Positions 24,586 through 33,825 of a stretch of 64,000 bases of DNA are shown here, piece by piece; position 1 is the stretch's first letter, and every line of letters begins with the position of its first letter. The notes under the pieces were generated by a model. It was given only the letters and a program-made list of their open reading frames with translations, was not told where the DNA came from and did not search any database. Source of the stretch: Thauera chlorobenzoica (lineage in GTDB: Bacteria > Pseudomonadota > Gammaproteobacteria > Burkholderiales > Rhodocyclaceae); contig NZ_CP018839.1 in NCBI RefSeq assembly GCF_001922305.1, forward strand, positions 2,294,001 to 2,358,000, read 5' to 3'. Made by a program: the position numbers and the translations under genes.

Positions 24586-24640
24586 TCGTCCATCACGACA
24601 TGCAGTCTTCAGCTTCAAGAGGCGATGTGTCAGAATAATG

Positions 24641-24660
24641 TGACGTTAACGTCAACGTCA
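24641..24660. promoter_or_regulatory. Operator-like palindrome in the had leader
   Basis: TGACGTTAACGTCA (24641-24654) is a perfect 14-bp palindrome with the core TGACG-N4-CGTCA. It is directly extended by ACGTCA, giving a third overlapping half-site. It lies about 50-69 nt after the predicted had start and ends 39 bp before the had ATG, a good position for a repressor roadblock. Confidence 0.62.
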
Positions 24661-24698
24661 TGGCGGCGAAGAGTTCAGTCAGTTCATGGAGGAGTGAG

Positions 24699-25766
24699 AT
24701 GAGCAGCAATCCGCATCGTTGGATGATGACCTCGCCCGGCGCGCCGATGGTTCGCGCCGAGTTCGAGATCGGCGAGCTTTCTGCTGACCAGGTCGTCGTG
24801 GCCGTGGCGGGCTGTGGAGTCTGCCATACCGATCTCGGTTACTACTACGACGGCGTGCGCACCAATCATGCGCTGCCTCTGGCGCTGGGTCACGAGATCA
24901 GTGGGCGGGTGGTGCAGGCCGGTGCCAATGCGGCGCAGTGGCTCGGACGTGCCGTGATCGTGCCGGCCGTGATGCCCTGCGGTACCTGTGAGCTGTGCGT
25001 GTCCGGCCATGGCACGATTTGCCGTGACCAGGTGATGCCCGGTAACGACATCCAGGGTGGTTTCGCCTCCCATGTGGTGGTGCCGGCGCGTGGTCTGTGC
25101 GCGGTCGATGAGGCGCGACTCGCCGCCGCCGGTCTGCAGCTGGCCGACGTCTCGGTGGTTGCCGATGCGGTCACGACGCCTTATCAGGCGGTGCTGCAGG
25201 CCGGTGTCGAGCCGGGTGATGTGGCGGTGGTGATCGGTGTCGGCGGTGTCGGCGGCTACGCCGTGCAGATCGCCAGCGCCTTCGGCGCCAGCGTGGTGGC
25301 GATCGACGTCGATCCTGCTAAGCTGGAGATGATGTCCAGGCACGGCGCGGCGCTCACGCTCAATGCGCGTGAAATTTCCGGGCGCGATCTGAAGAAGGCG
25401 ATCGAGGCGCATGCCAAGGCCAATGGCCTGCGACTGACGCGCTGGAAGATCTTCGAGTGTTCGGGTACCGGCGCAGGGCAGACCAGCGCCTATGGCCTGC
25501 TCACCCATGGCGCGACGTTGGCGGTGGTCGGCTTCACGATGGACAAGGTCGAGGTTCGCCTTTCCAACCTGATGGCCTTCCATGCCCGCGCGCTGGGCAA
25601 CTGGGGCTGTCTGCCCGAGTACTACCCGGCAGCACTCGATCTTGTGCTCGACAAGAAGATCGATCTCGCCAGCTTCATCGAGCGTCACCCGCTCGACCAG
25701 ATCGCTGAGGTGTTCGCCGCCGCACACGCCCACAAGCTCACCCGGCGCGCCATCCTCACGCCCTGA
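24699..25766 (+). CDS. had: 6-hydroxycyclohex-1-ene-1-carbonyl-CoA dehydrogenase
   Basis: This 355-residue zinc-type medium-chain dehydrogenase oxidises 6-hydroxycyclohex-1-ene-1-carbonyl-CoA to the 6-oxo compound with NAD+ in benzoyl-CoA breakdown. The catalytic zinc motif is [10 protein letters not shown] with a later GHE. The structural zinc set is [16 protein letters not shown]. The nucleotide fold is [13 protein letters not shown]. The ATG at 24699 has GGAGGAG upstream. An in-frame ATG at 24660 would add 13 residues but falls on the end of the operator palindrome. It is the first gene of the operon. Confidence 0.93.
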   Translation: MSSNPHRWMMTSPGAPMVRAEFEIGELSADQVVVAVAGCGVCHTDLGYYYDGVRTNHALPLALGHEISGRVVQAGANAAQWLGRAVIVPAVMPCGTCELCVSGHGTICRDQVMPGNDIQGGFASHVVVPARGLCAVDEARLAAAGLQLADVSVVADAVTTPYQAVLQAGVEPGDVAVVIGVGGVGGYAVQIASAFGASVVAIDVDPAKLEMMSRHGAALTLNAREISGRDLKKAIEAHAKANGLRLTRWKIFECSGTGAGQTSAYGLLTHGATLAVVGFTMDKVEVRLSNLMAFHARALGNWGCLPEYYPAALDLVLDKKIDLASFIERHPLDQIAEVFAAAHAHKLTRRAILTP

Positions 25767-25816
25767 GCGCATCCTTTTTAAGCACGCAACGAAAAAAGAC
25801 ACAGGAGTTCGATGAC

Positions 25817-26950
25817 ATGAATCCGACTACGCAAAAACTGGTCGAGCAGAACGCGCCGACGAAATTGGTCGACCACAACCTGGTGCCCGAAACCGTTTGT
25901 CCGGGCGTGCTCTACGAGAAGCGTCCGGCGCGCAACCTGAAGGGCGAAGTGGTGCCGGGGCTGTACAACGTCTGGATCTCGCTCGACAACCCGAAGCAGT
26001 ACAACTCCTACACCACCGACATGGTGAAGGGGCTGATCCTCGCCTTCCGTGCCGCTTCCTGCGCGCGCGACGTCGCCACGGTGGTGTTCACCGCGGTCGG
26101 CGACAAGGCCTTCTGCACCGGCGGCAACACCAAGGAATACGCCGAGTACTACGCCGGCAACCCGCAGGAATACCGCCAGTACATGCGCCTGTTCAACGAC
26201 ATGGTGTCGGCGATCCTCGGTTGCGACAAGCCGGTGATCTGCCGTGTCAACGGCATGCGCATCGGTGGCGGTCAGGAGATCGGCATGGCGGCCGACTTCA
26301 CCGTGGCCCAGGATCTGGCCAACTTCGGCCAGGCCGGTCCGAAGCACGGTTCGGCGGCGATCGGCGGTGCGACCGACTTCCTGCCGATAATGATCGGCTG
26401 CGAGCAGGCGATGGTGTCGGGCACGCTGTGCGAGCCGTTCTCGGCGCACAAGGCCAACCGCCTCGGCATCTGCATGCAGATCGTGCCGGCGCTCAAGGTC
26501 GACGGCAAGTTCGTCGCCAACCCGCTGGTGATCACCGACCGCTACCTCGACGAGTTCGGCCGCATCATCCACGGCGAATTCAAGACCGGCGACGAGCTGG
26601 CGGCGGGCAAGGAGCTGATGAAGCGCGGCGAGATCGATCTGTCGCTGCTCGACGAAGCGGTCGAGAAGCTGTGCGCGAAGCTGATCTCCACCTTCCCCGA
26701 GTGCCTGACCAAGAGCTTCGAGGAGCTGCGCAAGCCCAAGCTCGACGCCTGGAACCGCAACAAGGAAAACAGCCGCGCCTGGCTCGCGCTGAACATGATG
26801 AACGAAGCGCGCACCGGCTTCCGTGCGTTCAACGAAGGCAACAAGGAAACCGGCCGCGAGATCGAATTCACCGATCTGCGCCAGGCGCTGGCCAAGGGCA
26901 TGCCCTGGACTCCTGAGCTGATCGAAAGCCTGATGCCGGGTGCCAAGTGA
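25817..26950 (+). CDS. oah: 6-oxocyclohex-1-ene-1-carbonyl-CoA hydrolase
   Basis: This 377-residue crotonase-family enzyme hydrates and then hydrolytically opens the ring of 6-oxocyclohex-1-ene-1-carbonyl-CoA to 3-hydroxypimeloyl-CoA. The oxyanion-hole segments VGDKAFCTGGNTKEYAEYY and RIGGGQEIGMAADF are clear. The length of 377 matches the Thauera enzyme, longer than ordinary enoyl-CoA hydratases. An AGGAG motif lies 10 bases before the ATG, and the stop overlaps the dch start. Confidence 0.95.
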   Translation: MNPTTQKLVEQNAPTKLVDHNLVPETVCPGVLYEKRPARNLKGEVVPGLYNVWISLDNPKQYNSYTTDMVKGLILAFRAASCARDVATVVFTAVGDKAFCTGGNTKEYAEYYAGNPQEYRQYMRLFNDMVSAILGCDKPVICRVNGMRIGGGQEIGMAADFTVAQDLANFGQAGPKHGSAAIGGATDFLPIMIGCEQAMVSGTLCEPFSAHKANRLGICMQIVPALKVDGKFVANPLVITDRYLDEFGRIIHGEFKTGDELAAGKELMKRGEIDLSLLDEAVEKLCAKLISTFPECLTKSFEELRKPKLDAWNRNKENSRAWLALNMMNEARTGFRAFNEGNKETGREIEFTDLRQALAKGMPWTPELIESLMPGAK

Positions 26951-27726
26951 TGAGCGAGGCTAGCTCCCCGCTGAAGGTCTGGCTGGAGCGCGACGGCAGC
27001 CTGCTGCGTCTGCGCCTGGCCCGGCCCAAGGCCAACATCGTCGATGCCGCGATGATCGCCGCGCTGCGCCAGGCGCTGGGCGAGCACCTCCAGGCCCCGG
27101 CGCTGCGTGCGGTGCTGCTCGATGCCGAAGGTCCGCATTTCAGCTTCGGCGCCAGCGTCGATGAGCACATGCCGGACCAGTGTGCGCAGATGCTCAAGAG
27201 CCTGCATGGGCTGGTGCGCGAGATGCTCGACAGCCCGGTGCCGATCCTGGTCGCGCTGCGCGGCCAGTGCCTGGGCGGCGGACTGGAAGTGGCGGCGGCG
27301 GGCAACCTGCTGTTCGCCGCGCCGGACGCCAAGTTCGGTCAGCCCGAGATCCGTCTCGGGGTGTTCGCGCCCGCTGCGTCCTGCCTGCTGCCGCCGCGCG
27401 TGGGCCAGGCCTGCGCCGAAGACCTGTTGTGGTCGGGGCGCAGCATCGACGGTGCCGAAGGGCACCGGATCGGCCTCATCGACGTCCTCGCCGAGGATCC
27501 GGAGGCCGCGGCGCTGCAGTGGTTCGACGAACACATTGCGCGTCTGAGCGCGAGCTCGCTGCGTTTCGCGGTCCGTGCCGCACGCTGCGACATCGTGCCG
27601 GGCATCAAGCAAAAACTCGATACCGTGGAGGCCCTCTATCTTGAGGAACTGATGGCCAGCCACGATGCGGTGGAAGGGCTGAAAGCCTTTCTTGAGAAGC
27701 GTTCTGCAAACTGGGAGAACCGTTGA
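26950..27726 (+). CDS. dch: Cyclohexa-1,5-diene-1-carbonyl-CoA hydratase
   Basis: This 258-residue crotonase-family hydratase adds water to the dienoyl-CoA product of benzoyl-CoA reductase, forming 6-hydroxycyclohex-1-ene-1-carbonyl-CoA. It has the oxyanion-hole region LRGQCLGGGLEVAAAGNLLF and PEIRLGVFAPAASCLLP. The ATG at 26950 overlaps the oah stop (TGATG); a GTG one codon earlier is unlikely. It is followed by bcrC within 2 bp. Confidence 0.94.
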   Translation: MSEASSPLKVWLERDGSLLRLRLARPKANIVDAAMIAALRQALGEHLQAPALRAVLLDAEGPHFSFGASVDEHMPDQCAQMLKSLHGLVREMLDSPVPILVALRGQCLGGGLEVAAAGNLLFAAPDAKFGQPEIRLGVFAPAASCLLPPRVGQACAEDLLWSGRSIDGAEGHRIGLIDVLAEDPEAAALQWFDEHIARLSASSLRFAVRAARCDIVPGIKQKLDTVEALYLEELMASHDAVEGLKAFLEKRSANWENR

Positions 27727-27728
27727 CC

Positions 27729-28889
27729 ATGAGTACGGCAGACATCATCGCGCGCTGTGAAGCGCTTTACGAGGACCTTGATTTCACTGCCGCCAGGCAA
27801 TGGAAGGAGGCCGATCCCTCTCGCAAGGTTATCGCCTACATGCCGGTATATGTGCCGCGCGAGATCATTCATGCGGCTGGCATGTTGCCCCTGGGCATCA
27901 TGGGCGGTGGCGATGGGCTGGAGGTGATCCACGGCGACGCCTTCTACCAGAGCTACATCTGCCGCATCCCACGCTCGACCATCGAACTCGGCCTGTCCAA
28001 GCGCATGGATTTCGTCGATGGCATGCTGTTCCCCAGCATCTGTGACGTCATCCGCAACCTGTCGGGCATGTGGAAGCTGATGTTCCCGGGCAAGTACGTG
28101 CGCTACTTCGACGTGCCGCAGAACTACCGCGACAACGTCGGTGGCAACTACTACACCAACGAGCTGAACGAACTGCGCGAAGGCCTCGAGCACCTGTCGG
28201 GCCGCAAGATCACCGACGAAGCGCTGCGTGCCTCGATCGCGGTCTACAACGAAAACCGCAAGCTCGTCCAGGATGTCTATGGCCTGCGTTCGCGCGAGCC
28301 CTGGAAGGTGCCGTCGGCCGATGTATACCTGCTGATGCGTGCCGGCCTGGTGCTGCCGGTCGAAGAGCACAACCAGATGCTGAAGGATTACCTGGCGGCC
28401 GCGGTCAAGGTCGAGGCGCAAAAACGCGACAACTGTCGCGTGATCATCAACGGCTCGTTCTGCGAACAGCCGCCGCTCAACCTGATCAAGTCGATCGAGC
28501 TCTCGGGCTGCTACATTGTCGATGACGACTACATGATCGTGCATCGCTTCCTGCGCAACGAAGTCTCGACCGCCGGCGATCCGATGCAGAACCTGTCGCT
28601 CGCCTTCCTGCACGAGTCGATCAGCACCGCGGCGAAGTACGACGACAAGGAAGAGGACAAGGGCAAGTACCTGCTCGAGCAGGTCCGCAGCAACGCCGCC
28701 GAAGGCGTGATCTTCGCCGCCCCCAGCTTCTGCGACCCGGCGCTGCTCGAGCGCCCGATGCTGGCCGACCGCTGCTCGGAGCACAAGGTCCCCTACATCT
28801 CCTTCAAGTACGCCGAGAACTCGGGCCAGATGCAGCCGATCCGTGAGCAGGCCGGTACCTTTGCCGACTCGATCAAACTCTGGAGCTAA
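27729..28889 (+). CDS. bcrC: Benzoyl-CoA reductase subunit C
   Basis: This 386-residue protein belongs to the HgdB/2-hydroxyacyl-CoA dehydratase beta family. With BcrB it forms the substrate-reducing half of the class I ATP-dependent benzoyl-CoA reductase and holds [4Fe-4S] clusters through conserved cysteines such as those in YICRIP, FPSICDVIRNL and APSFCDPALLERP. The ATG at 27729 lies 2 bp after dch. Two bp separate it from bcrB. Confidence 0.95.
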   Translation: MSTADIIARCEALYEDLDFTAARQWKEADPSRKVIAYMPVYVPREIIHAAGMLPLGIMGGGDGLEVIHGDAFYQSYICRIPRSTIELGLSKRMDFVDGMLFPSICDVIRNLSGMWKLMFPGKYVRYFDVPQNYRDNVGGNYYTNELNELREGLEHLSGRKITDEALRASIAVYNENRKLVQDVYGLRSREPWKVPSADVYLLMRAGLVLPVEEHNQMLKDYLAAAVKVEAQKRDNCRVIINGSFCEQPPLNLIKSIELSGCYIVDDDYMIVHRFLRNEVSTAGDPMQNLSLAFLHESISTAAKYDDKEEDKGKYLLEQVRSNAAEGVIFAAPSFCDPALLERPMLADRCSEHKVPYISFKYAENSGQMQPIREQAGTFADSIKLWS

Positions 28890-28891
28890 TC

Positions 28892-30190
28892 ATGAGTGCA
28901 AAAACCAACCCTGAAGTCATCAAAGAATCTTCGATGGTGAAGCAGAAAGGGATGATCGCCGGTAACTACGATCGTCTCACGGGCACCAAGGAGTCGGGCG
29001 AGAAAGTCGTGTCGACCTTCGTGCCGGGCAACCTGAACGAGCTGATCATGTGTTTCGACATGGTCAACAACCTGCCCGAGACCAACGCCATCCAGAACGG
29101 CATGCGCAAGCAGAGCGGCGGCATGATCATGGATGCCGAGAAGGCCGGCCACTCGGAAGACGTGTGTACCTACGTCAAGGCCGACATCGGCATGATGGGC
29201 CGCGGCAACATCGCCCCCAACGGCAAGCCGATGCCCGCTCCGGACATGCTGCTGCTGTCCTACACCGGCTGCTTCACCTTCATGAAGTGGTTCGAGCTGC
29301 TGCGCCACGAGTACAAGTGTCCGACCGTGATGCTGCAGATCCCGTATCAGGGCGATGGAAAGATCACCAAGAACATGCGTGATTTCGTCGTCAAGCAGCT
29401 CAAGGAAGAAGTCATCCCGATGTTCGAGCAGGTCTCGGGGGTCAAGTTCGACATCGACCGCCTGCGCGAATACCTGAAGAACTCGGCCAAGGCCGAAGAC
29501 AATCTGGTGTGGGTGCTCGAGAGCGCGAAGAACCGTCCGTCGCCGATCGATGCCTACTTCGGCGGCGTGTATTACATCGGCCCGATGTTCACCGCCTTCC
29601 GCGGCACCACCGATGCGGTCGAGTACTACGATCTGGTGCGCGGCGAAATCGAGCAGCGCATCCGCGAAGGCAAGGGGCCGATCACCCCCGAAGGCGACAT
29701 GAAGGAAGAGAAGTACCGCCTGGTCGTCGAAGGTCCCCCGAACTGGACCAGCTTCCGCGAGTTCTGGAAGCTGTTCTACGACGAAGGCGCGGTGGTGGTG
29801 GCGAGCTCCTACACCAAGGTGGGCGGCCTCTACGACCAGGGCTTCCGTCACGACCCGAACGACCCGCTGGGCACGCTGGCCGACTACTGCCTGGGTTGCT
29901 ACGCCAACAACAACCTGCCGCAGCGCGTCGAACTGCTCGAGAAGTACATGAACGAGTACCAGGCCGACGGCCTGCTGATCAACTCGATCAAGAGCTGCAA
30001 CAGCTTCTCCGCTGGGCAGCTGCTGATGATGCGCGAAATCGAGAAGCGCACCGGCAAGCCGGCCGCGTTCATCGAAACCGACCTTGTCGATCCGCGCTAT
30101 TTCTCGCACGCAAACGTCAAGAACCGTCTGGAGAGCTACTTCCAGATGGTCGATCAGAAACGCAGCGGCGCGTCGCTGGCAACCGCGTAA
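28892..30190 (+). CDS. bcrB: Benzoyl-CoA reductase subunit B
   Basis: This 432-residue partner of BcrC in the ring-reducing module is of the same HgdB superfamily. Cluster-binding or active-site cysteines are in [22 protein letters not shown] and [14 protein letters not shown]. It accepts electrons one at a time from the BcrAD ATPase and delivers them to the aromatic ring of benzoyl-CoA at very low potential. Length and position match the Thauera aromatica subunit. Confidence 0.95.
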   Translation: MSAKTNPEVIKESSMVKQKGMIAGNYDRLTGTKESGEKVVSTFVPGNLNELIMCFDMVNNLPETNAIQNGMRKQSGGMIMDAEKAGHSEDVCTYVKADIGMMGRGNIAPNGKPMPAPDMLLLSYTGCFTFMKWFELLRHEYKCPTVMLQIPYQGDGKITKNMRDFVVKQLKEEVIPMFEQVSGVKFDIDRLREYLKNSAKAEDNLVWVLESAKNRPSPIDAYFGGVYYIGPMFTAFRGTTDAVEYYDLVRGEIEQRIREGKGPITPEGDMKEEKYRLVVEGPPNWTSFREFWKLFYDEGAVVVASSYTKVGGLYDQGFRHDPNDPLGTLADYCLGCYANNNLPQRVELLEKYMNEYQADGLLINSIKSCNSFSAGQLLMMREIEKRTGKPAAFIETDLVDPRYFSHANVKNRLESYFQMVDQKRSGASLATA

Positions 30191-30200
30191 GGAGCGAACC

Positions 30201-31517
30201 ATGGAATGTTTCGTCGGAATTGATCTGGGGTCCACCACGACCAAAGCGGTCGTCATGGACGACAAGGGGCAGGTGCTCGGCCGCGGCATCACCAACTCGC
30301 GCTCGAACTACGACACCGCGGCGCGCGTGTCCAAGCTCGAGGCCTTCATCGATGCGCGCCTGAGCCTGATTCGCCGCGAACTCGACAAGGAGCCGGCAGT
30401 GGCCGGGCGGGTCGATGAAATCATCGACGGTCTGACCCGCAACTTCCGCCGCGAGCAGTTCATCGAACAGCTCGGCGACCTGGAGCAGACCTGCGTGGCC
30501 AACGTCGAGGGCCCGCGCTTCGCCGGCAAGGAAAAGGCGATCGTCGGCGCGCTGACCGAAGTCTTCCGCCGCCTGCGCGAGGAAGAGGCGGACAAGCTTT
30601 TCGCACCGGACGCGCAGCGCAAGTCGGACTTCTTCCGCGACCTCGCCGGTTCGCGTTTCATGCAGATCGGTGAGGAAGTGGCCCGCGCCAACGGCGTCGA
30701 GTTCGATCACCTGCTGCACATGTACGACAAGTCGATCATCGAGGTCGAGAACCGTCCGCCGTCAGCCGACATGAACCGCAAGTTCCGCAGCGCGATGGAG
30801 CGGGTTCGTGGCGAGATGTCCAGTGCCCTCGATACCGCTGCGCTGGGTGCGCCGATCGATGCCGCGCTCGACATCGAGATGAGCGAGCGCTACGTCGTCG
30901 GCACCGGCTACGGCCGCGTCCGCCTGCCCTTCCCGAAGGAGCACATCCGTTCCGAGATCCTGTGCCACGGCCTGGGCGCGCACCTGATGTATCCGAAGAC
31001 CCGCACCGTGCTCGACATCGGCGGCCAGGACACCAAGGGCATCCAGATCGACGACAAGGGCATCGTGGTGAACTTCCAGATGAACGACCGCTGCGCTGCT
31101 GGTACCGGCCGTTACCTGGGCTACGTCGCCGACGAGATGAACATGGGCCTGCACGAACTCGGCCCGCTCGCGATGAAGTCGACCAAGTCGATCCGCATCA
31201 ACTCGACCTGCACCGTGTTCGCCGGCGCCGAACTGCGCGACCGTCTGGCGCTGGGCGACAAGCGCGAGGACATCCTCGCCGGTCTGCACCGCGCGATCAT
31301 GCTGCGTGCGATGTCCATCATCTCCCGTTCGGGTGGCATCACCGACCAATTCACCTTCACCGGTGGCGTGGCCAAGAACGAGGCAGCGGTCAAGGAACTG
31401 CGCCAGCTCGTCAAGGAAAACTACGGCGAAGTGCAGATCAACATCGACCCGGATTCGATTTATACCGGTGCTCTGGGGGCTTCCGAGTTCGCCCGTCGCG
31501 CCGTCGTGGAGGCATGA
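30201..31517 (+). CDS. bcrA: Benzoyl-CoA reductase subunit A (ATPase activator)
   Basis: This 438-residue BadF/BadG/HgdC-type ASKHA ATPase is one half of the activator that couples ATP hydrolysis to electron transfer. The phosphate loop is [13 protein letters not shown] at 6-18, the second phosphate motif is DIGGQDTKG at 272-280, and the cluster ligands are Cys298 (NDRCAAGTG) and Cys337 ([11 protein letters not shown]). A stretch of roughly 170 residues (about 60-230) is absent from the shorter BcrD. A GGAGCG site precedes the ATG. It forms an A-D heterodimer that shares one [4Fe-4S] cluster. Confidence 0.95.
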   Translation: MECFVGIDLGSTTTKAVVMDDKGQVLGRGITNSRSNYDTAARVSKLEAFIDARLSLIRRELDKEPAVAGRVDEIIDGLTRNFRREQFIEQLGDLEQTCVANVEGPRFAGKEKAIVGALTEVFRRLREEEADKLFAPDAQRKSDFFRDLAGSRFMQIGEEVARANGVEFDHLLHMYDKSIIEVENRPPSADMNRKFRSAMERVRGEMSSALDTAALGAPIDAALDIEMSERYVVGTGYGRVRLPFPKEHIRSEILCHGLGAHLMYPKTRTVLDIGGQDTKGIQIDDKGIVVNFQMNDRCAAGTGRYLGYVADEMNMGLHELGPLAMKSTKSIRINSTCTVFAGAELRDRLALGDKREDILAGLHRAIMLRAMSIISRSGGITDQFTFTGGVAKNEAAVKELRQLVKENYGEVQINIDPDSIYTGALGASEFARRAVVEA

Positions 31518-31519
31518 AA

Positions 31520-32368
31520 ATGACGATCACTGCAGGCATCGATATCGGCACTGGCGCGGTCAAGACCGTTCTTTTCCGCGTCGAAGGCGACAAGACCGAA
31601 TGGCTCGCCAAGCGCAACGACCGCATCCGTCAGCGCGACCCGTTCAAGCTTGCCGAGGAGGCCTACAACGGCCTGCTCGAGGAAGCCGGCCTCAAGGCGT
31701 CCGACGTGGATTACGTGGCCACCACCGGCGAAGGTGAAAGCCTGGCCTTCCACACCGGCCACTTCTATTCGATGACCACGCATGCGCGCGGGGCGGTGTA
31801 TCTGAACCCCGAAGCGCGTGCCGTCCTCGACATCGGCGCGCTGCACGGTCGTGCGATCCGCAACGACGAGCGCGGCAAGGTCGAAACCTACAAGATGACC
31901 AGCCAGTGCGCGTCGGGCTCCGGCCAGTTCCTCGAGAACATCGCACGCTACCTGGGCATCGCGCAGGACGAGATCGGCTCGCTGTCGACGCAGGCCGACA
32001 ACCCGGAAGTGGTGTCGAGCATCTGCGCCGTGCTGGCCGAGACCGACGTCATCAACATGGTGTCGCGTGACATTTCGGCGCCGAACATCCTGAAGGGCAT
32101 CCACATCTCGATGGCCGGCCGCCTGGCGAAGCTGCTGAAGTCGGTCGGTGCGCGCGAGGGCGTGGTGCTCTGCACCGGTGGCCTGGCGCTCGACGAAGGT
32201 CTGCTGAAGACGCTCAACGAGTCGATTCAAGAGCAGAAAATGGCGGTTGTGGCCTACAATCATCCCGACTCGCCCTATGCAGGGGCGATCGGTGCAGCAC
32301 TGTGGGGCGCCTTCCGTCATGAAAAACTGGCCCGCCTCGGCCAGCAGCAAGTGGCTGAAGCAGCCTGA
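31520..32368 (+). CDS. bcrD: Benzoyl-CoA reductase subunit D (ATPase activator)
   Basis: This 282-residue ASKHA ATPase is the partner of BcrA. It has AGIDIGTGAVKTVLF at the N-terminus and cluster-ligand cysteines Cys130 (TSQCASGSGQF) and Cys169 (SSICAVLAETD). The ATG at 31520 has GGAGG at a proper distance. An ATG two codons earlier (31514) overlaps the bcrA stop but leaves almost no spacer. Confidence 0.95.
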   Translation: MTITAGIDIGTGAVKTVLFRVEGDKTEWLAKRNDRIRQRDPFKLAEEAYNGLLEEAGLKASDVDYVATTGEGESLAFHTGHFYSMTTHARGAVYLNPEARAVLDIGALHGRAIRNDERGKVETYKMTSQCASGSGQFLENIARYLGIAQDEIGSLSTQADNPEVVSSICAVLAETDVINMVSRDISAPNILKGIHISMAGRLAKLLKSVGAREGVVLCTGGLALDEGLLKTLNESIQEQKMAVVAYNHPDSPYAGAIGAALWGAFRHEKLARLGQQQVAEAA

Positions 32369-32394
32369 GCCAAAATTAGCGAGGAGGAAGCAGT

Positions 32395-32640
32395 ATGGCC
32401 TTGTACATCAACGACGACTGCACGGCGTGTGACGCCTGTGTGGAAGAGTGCCCGAACGAGGCGATTACCCCGGGCGATCCGATCTACGTGATCGACCCGA
32501 CCAAGTGTTCCGAGTGTGTGGGCGCTTTCGACGAGCCGCAATGCCGGCTGGTCTGTCCGGCGGATTGCATTCCGGATAATCCGGACTACCGCGAAACGCA
32601 CGAAGAACTGCAGGAGAAATACGACCGCCTGCACGGTTGA
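32395..32640 (+). CDS. fdx: 2[4Fe-4S] ferredoxin, electron donor to benzoyl-CoA reductase
   Basis: This 81-residue ferredoxin has a first cluster Cys9/12/15 and a second set Cys38/41/50/54, with Cys19 and Cys58 completing the crossed ligation. The eight-residue insertion between Cys41 and Cys50 and the extended C-terminus (YRETHEELQEKYDRLHG) are of the Allochromatium type, associated with very low potentials. It is reduced by KorAB and reduces BcrAD. GAGGAGGAAG precedes the start. A terminator follows directly. Confidence 0.95.
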   Translation: MALYINDDCTACDACVEECPNEAITPGDPIYVIDPTKCSECVGAFDEPQCRLVCPADCIPDNPDYRETHEELQEKYDRLHG

Positions 32641-32650
32641 TTGACCTGCC

Positions 32651-32676
32651 GGGGCCACCAATAGGTGGCCCCTTTT
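32651..32676 (+). terminator. Rho-independent terminator of the benzoyl-CoA operon
   Basis: A perfect 9-bp GC-rich stem (GGGGCCACC with GGTGGCCCC), loop AATA, then TTTT. It begins 10 bp after the fdx stop. Confidence 0.85.
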
Positions 32677-32697
32677 CACATTCTTACGGGAGGCATG

Positions 32698-33165
32698 ATG
32701 ACTGCGAATACCGAAACCAGGCTGCGCCCGCTCGCTGCCGGCGATGTTGACCGTCTTACCCGTCTCGATGCCATGACCAGTGGCGGCGGCAGCCGTACCA
32801 GCTTCTTCGAGCGCCGCCTGAAGGCCGAGCAGGCGCGTGCGGAAGGCTTCTTTTCCTGCATCGCCGAACGCGGAGGCGACGTCGTCGGCTTCGCGCTCGG
32901 GCATGTGCTCGATGGCGAATTCGGCGTCAAGGGGCGGGTTGCCGTGCTCGACGCGATCGCGGTCGACCCGGGCGCACAGCGCCAGGGGGTGGCGCGTGCG
33001 CTGATGGCGGAATTCGATCGTGTCGCGCGCGCGCGCGGGGCCAACGAGATGCGCACGCAGGCGCAGTGGAACCAGCCGGCACTGGTCGAGTTCTTTGCCG
33101 CCGCGGGTTTTCGTCTGGCGCCGCGGGTGGTGCTCGAGCGCCCGACCGAGTACGTGAACTTCTGA
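32698..33165 (+). CDS. GNAT-family N-acetyltransferase (first of a tandem pair)
   Basis: This 155-residue GNAT protein has strand-2 start RLRPLAAGDVDRLTRLD and the acetyl-CoA loop VDPGAQRQGVARALM, fitting Q/RxxGxA/G. The GGGAGG site serves either of two adjacent ATGs (32695 or 32698). It lies between the fdx terminator and a second, similar GNAT. Read-through from the bcr operon or its own promoter in the 30-bp gap are both possible. Similar proteins near benzoate genes elsewhere modify enzymes or amino-aromatics, but the substrate here is unknown. Confidence 0.82.
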   Translation: MTANTETRLRPLAAGDVDRLTRLDAMTSGGGSRTSFFERRLKAEQARAEGFFSCIAERGGDVVGFALGHVLDGEFGVKGRVAVLDAIAVDPGAQRQGVARALMAEFDRVARARGANEMRTQAQWNQPALVEFFAAAGFRLAPRVVLERPTEYVNF

Positions 33166-33201
33166 GTTCCCGCTGCAACGGACCATTGACGGAGATCTAC
33201 G

Positions 33202-33747
33202 ATGACCAGCCATCCCCATCCCACAACGAAGCAGATGATCGACCAGTTTTCCGGGGAACCCAACTATAGCGACCCCAACCCGGACGATGCCGTAGCGCTG
33301 TCGCGCGACCGGATTCCGGTGCGCTCGCTGACGCCGGAAGACTTCGATGCCGTCGTTCGCATCGACCGCCACGACAGTGGCCACGACCGCAGCGCATATT
33401 ACCGGCGCAAGTTCGAGGAAGCGCTCGGCGGTTCCGGCGTGCGCGTCTCGGTGGTTGCCGAGCAGGACGGTGTCGTCGTCGGCTTTCTGATGGCGCGCGT
33501 CGATTTCGGCGAATTCGGCCGTGCCGCCGCCGCCGCGGTGATCGACACGGTAGGCGTCGATCCGGCCATGAAGGGGCGTCATATCGGCAGTGCGCTGGTT
33601 TCCCAGCTGCTTGCCAACCTGACCACCCTGCGGGTCGAATCGGTCCGCTCCGAAGTCGAATGGAACCAGTTCGGCCTGCTGCACTTCCTCGACCGCTGCG
33701 GCTTCCGCCCAGGGCAGCAACTGGCGTTATCGCGTCCGCTGGACTGA
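33202..33747 (+). CDS. GNAT-family N-acetyltransferase (second of a tandem pair)
   Basis: This 181-residue GNAT protein is clearly related to its upstream neighbour: IPVRSLTPEDFDAVVRID matches the neighbour's RLRPLAAGDVDRLTRLD, and EVEWNQFGLLHFLDRCGFRP matches AQWNQPALVEFFAAAGFRL. The acetyl-CoA loop is VDPAMKGRHIGSALV. An N-terminal 35-residue extension, polar and low in structure, is specific to this copy. The pair looks like a local duplication that has diverged, and it ends at a strong terminator. Confidence 0.82.
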   Translation: MTSHPHPTTKQMIDQFSGEPNYSDPNPDDAVALSRDRIPVRSLTPEDFDAVVRIDRHDSGHDRSAYYRRKFEEALGGSGVRVSVVAEQDGVVVGFLMARVDFGEFGRAAAAAVIDTVGVDPAMKGRHIGSALVSQLLANLTTLRVESVRSEVEWNQFGLLHFLDRCGFRPGQQLALSRPLD

Positions 33748-33772
33748 GCGCGGCGCCCTGTCTGTAACCCAC

Positions 33773-33810
33773 AGCCCGGGCACGCTGGTCGTGTCCGGGC
33801 TTACTTTTTT
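33773..33810 (+). terminator. Rho-independent terminator after the GNAT pair
   Basis: A 12-bp stem with one G-U pair (AGCCCGGGCACG with CGTGTCCGGGCT), loop CTGGT, followed by TACTTTTTT. Confidence 0.85.
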
Positions 33811-33825
33811 CAAGGTAGGAACGAA

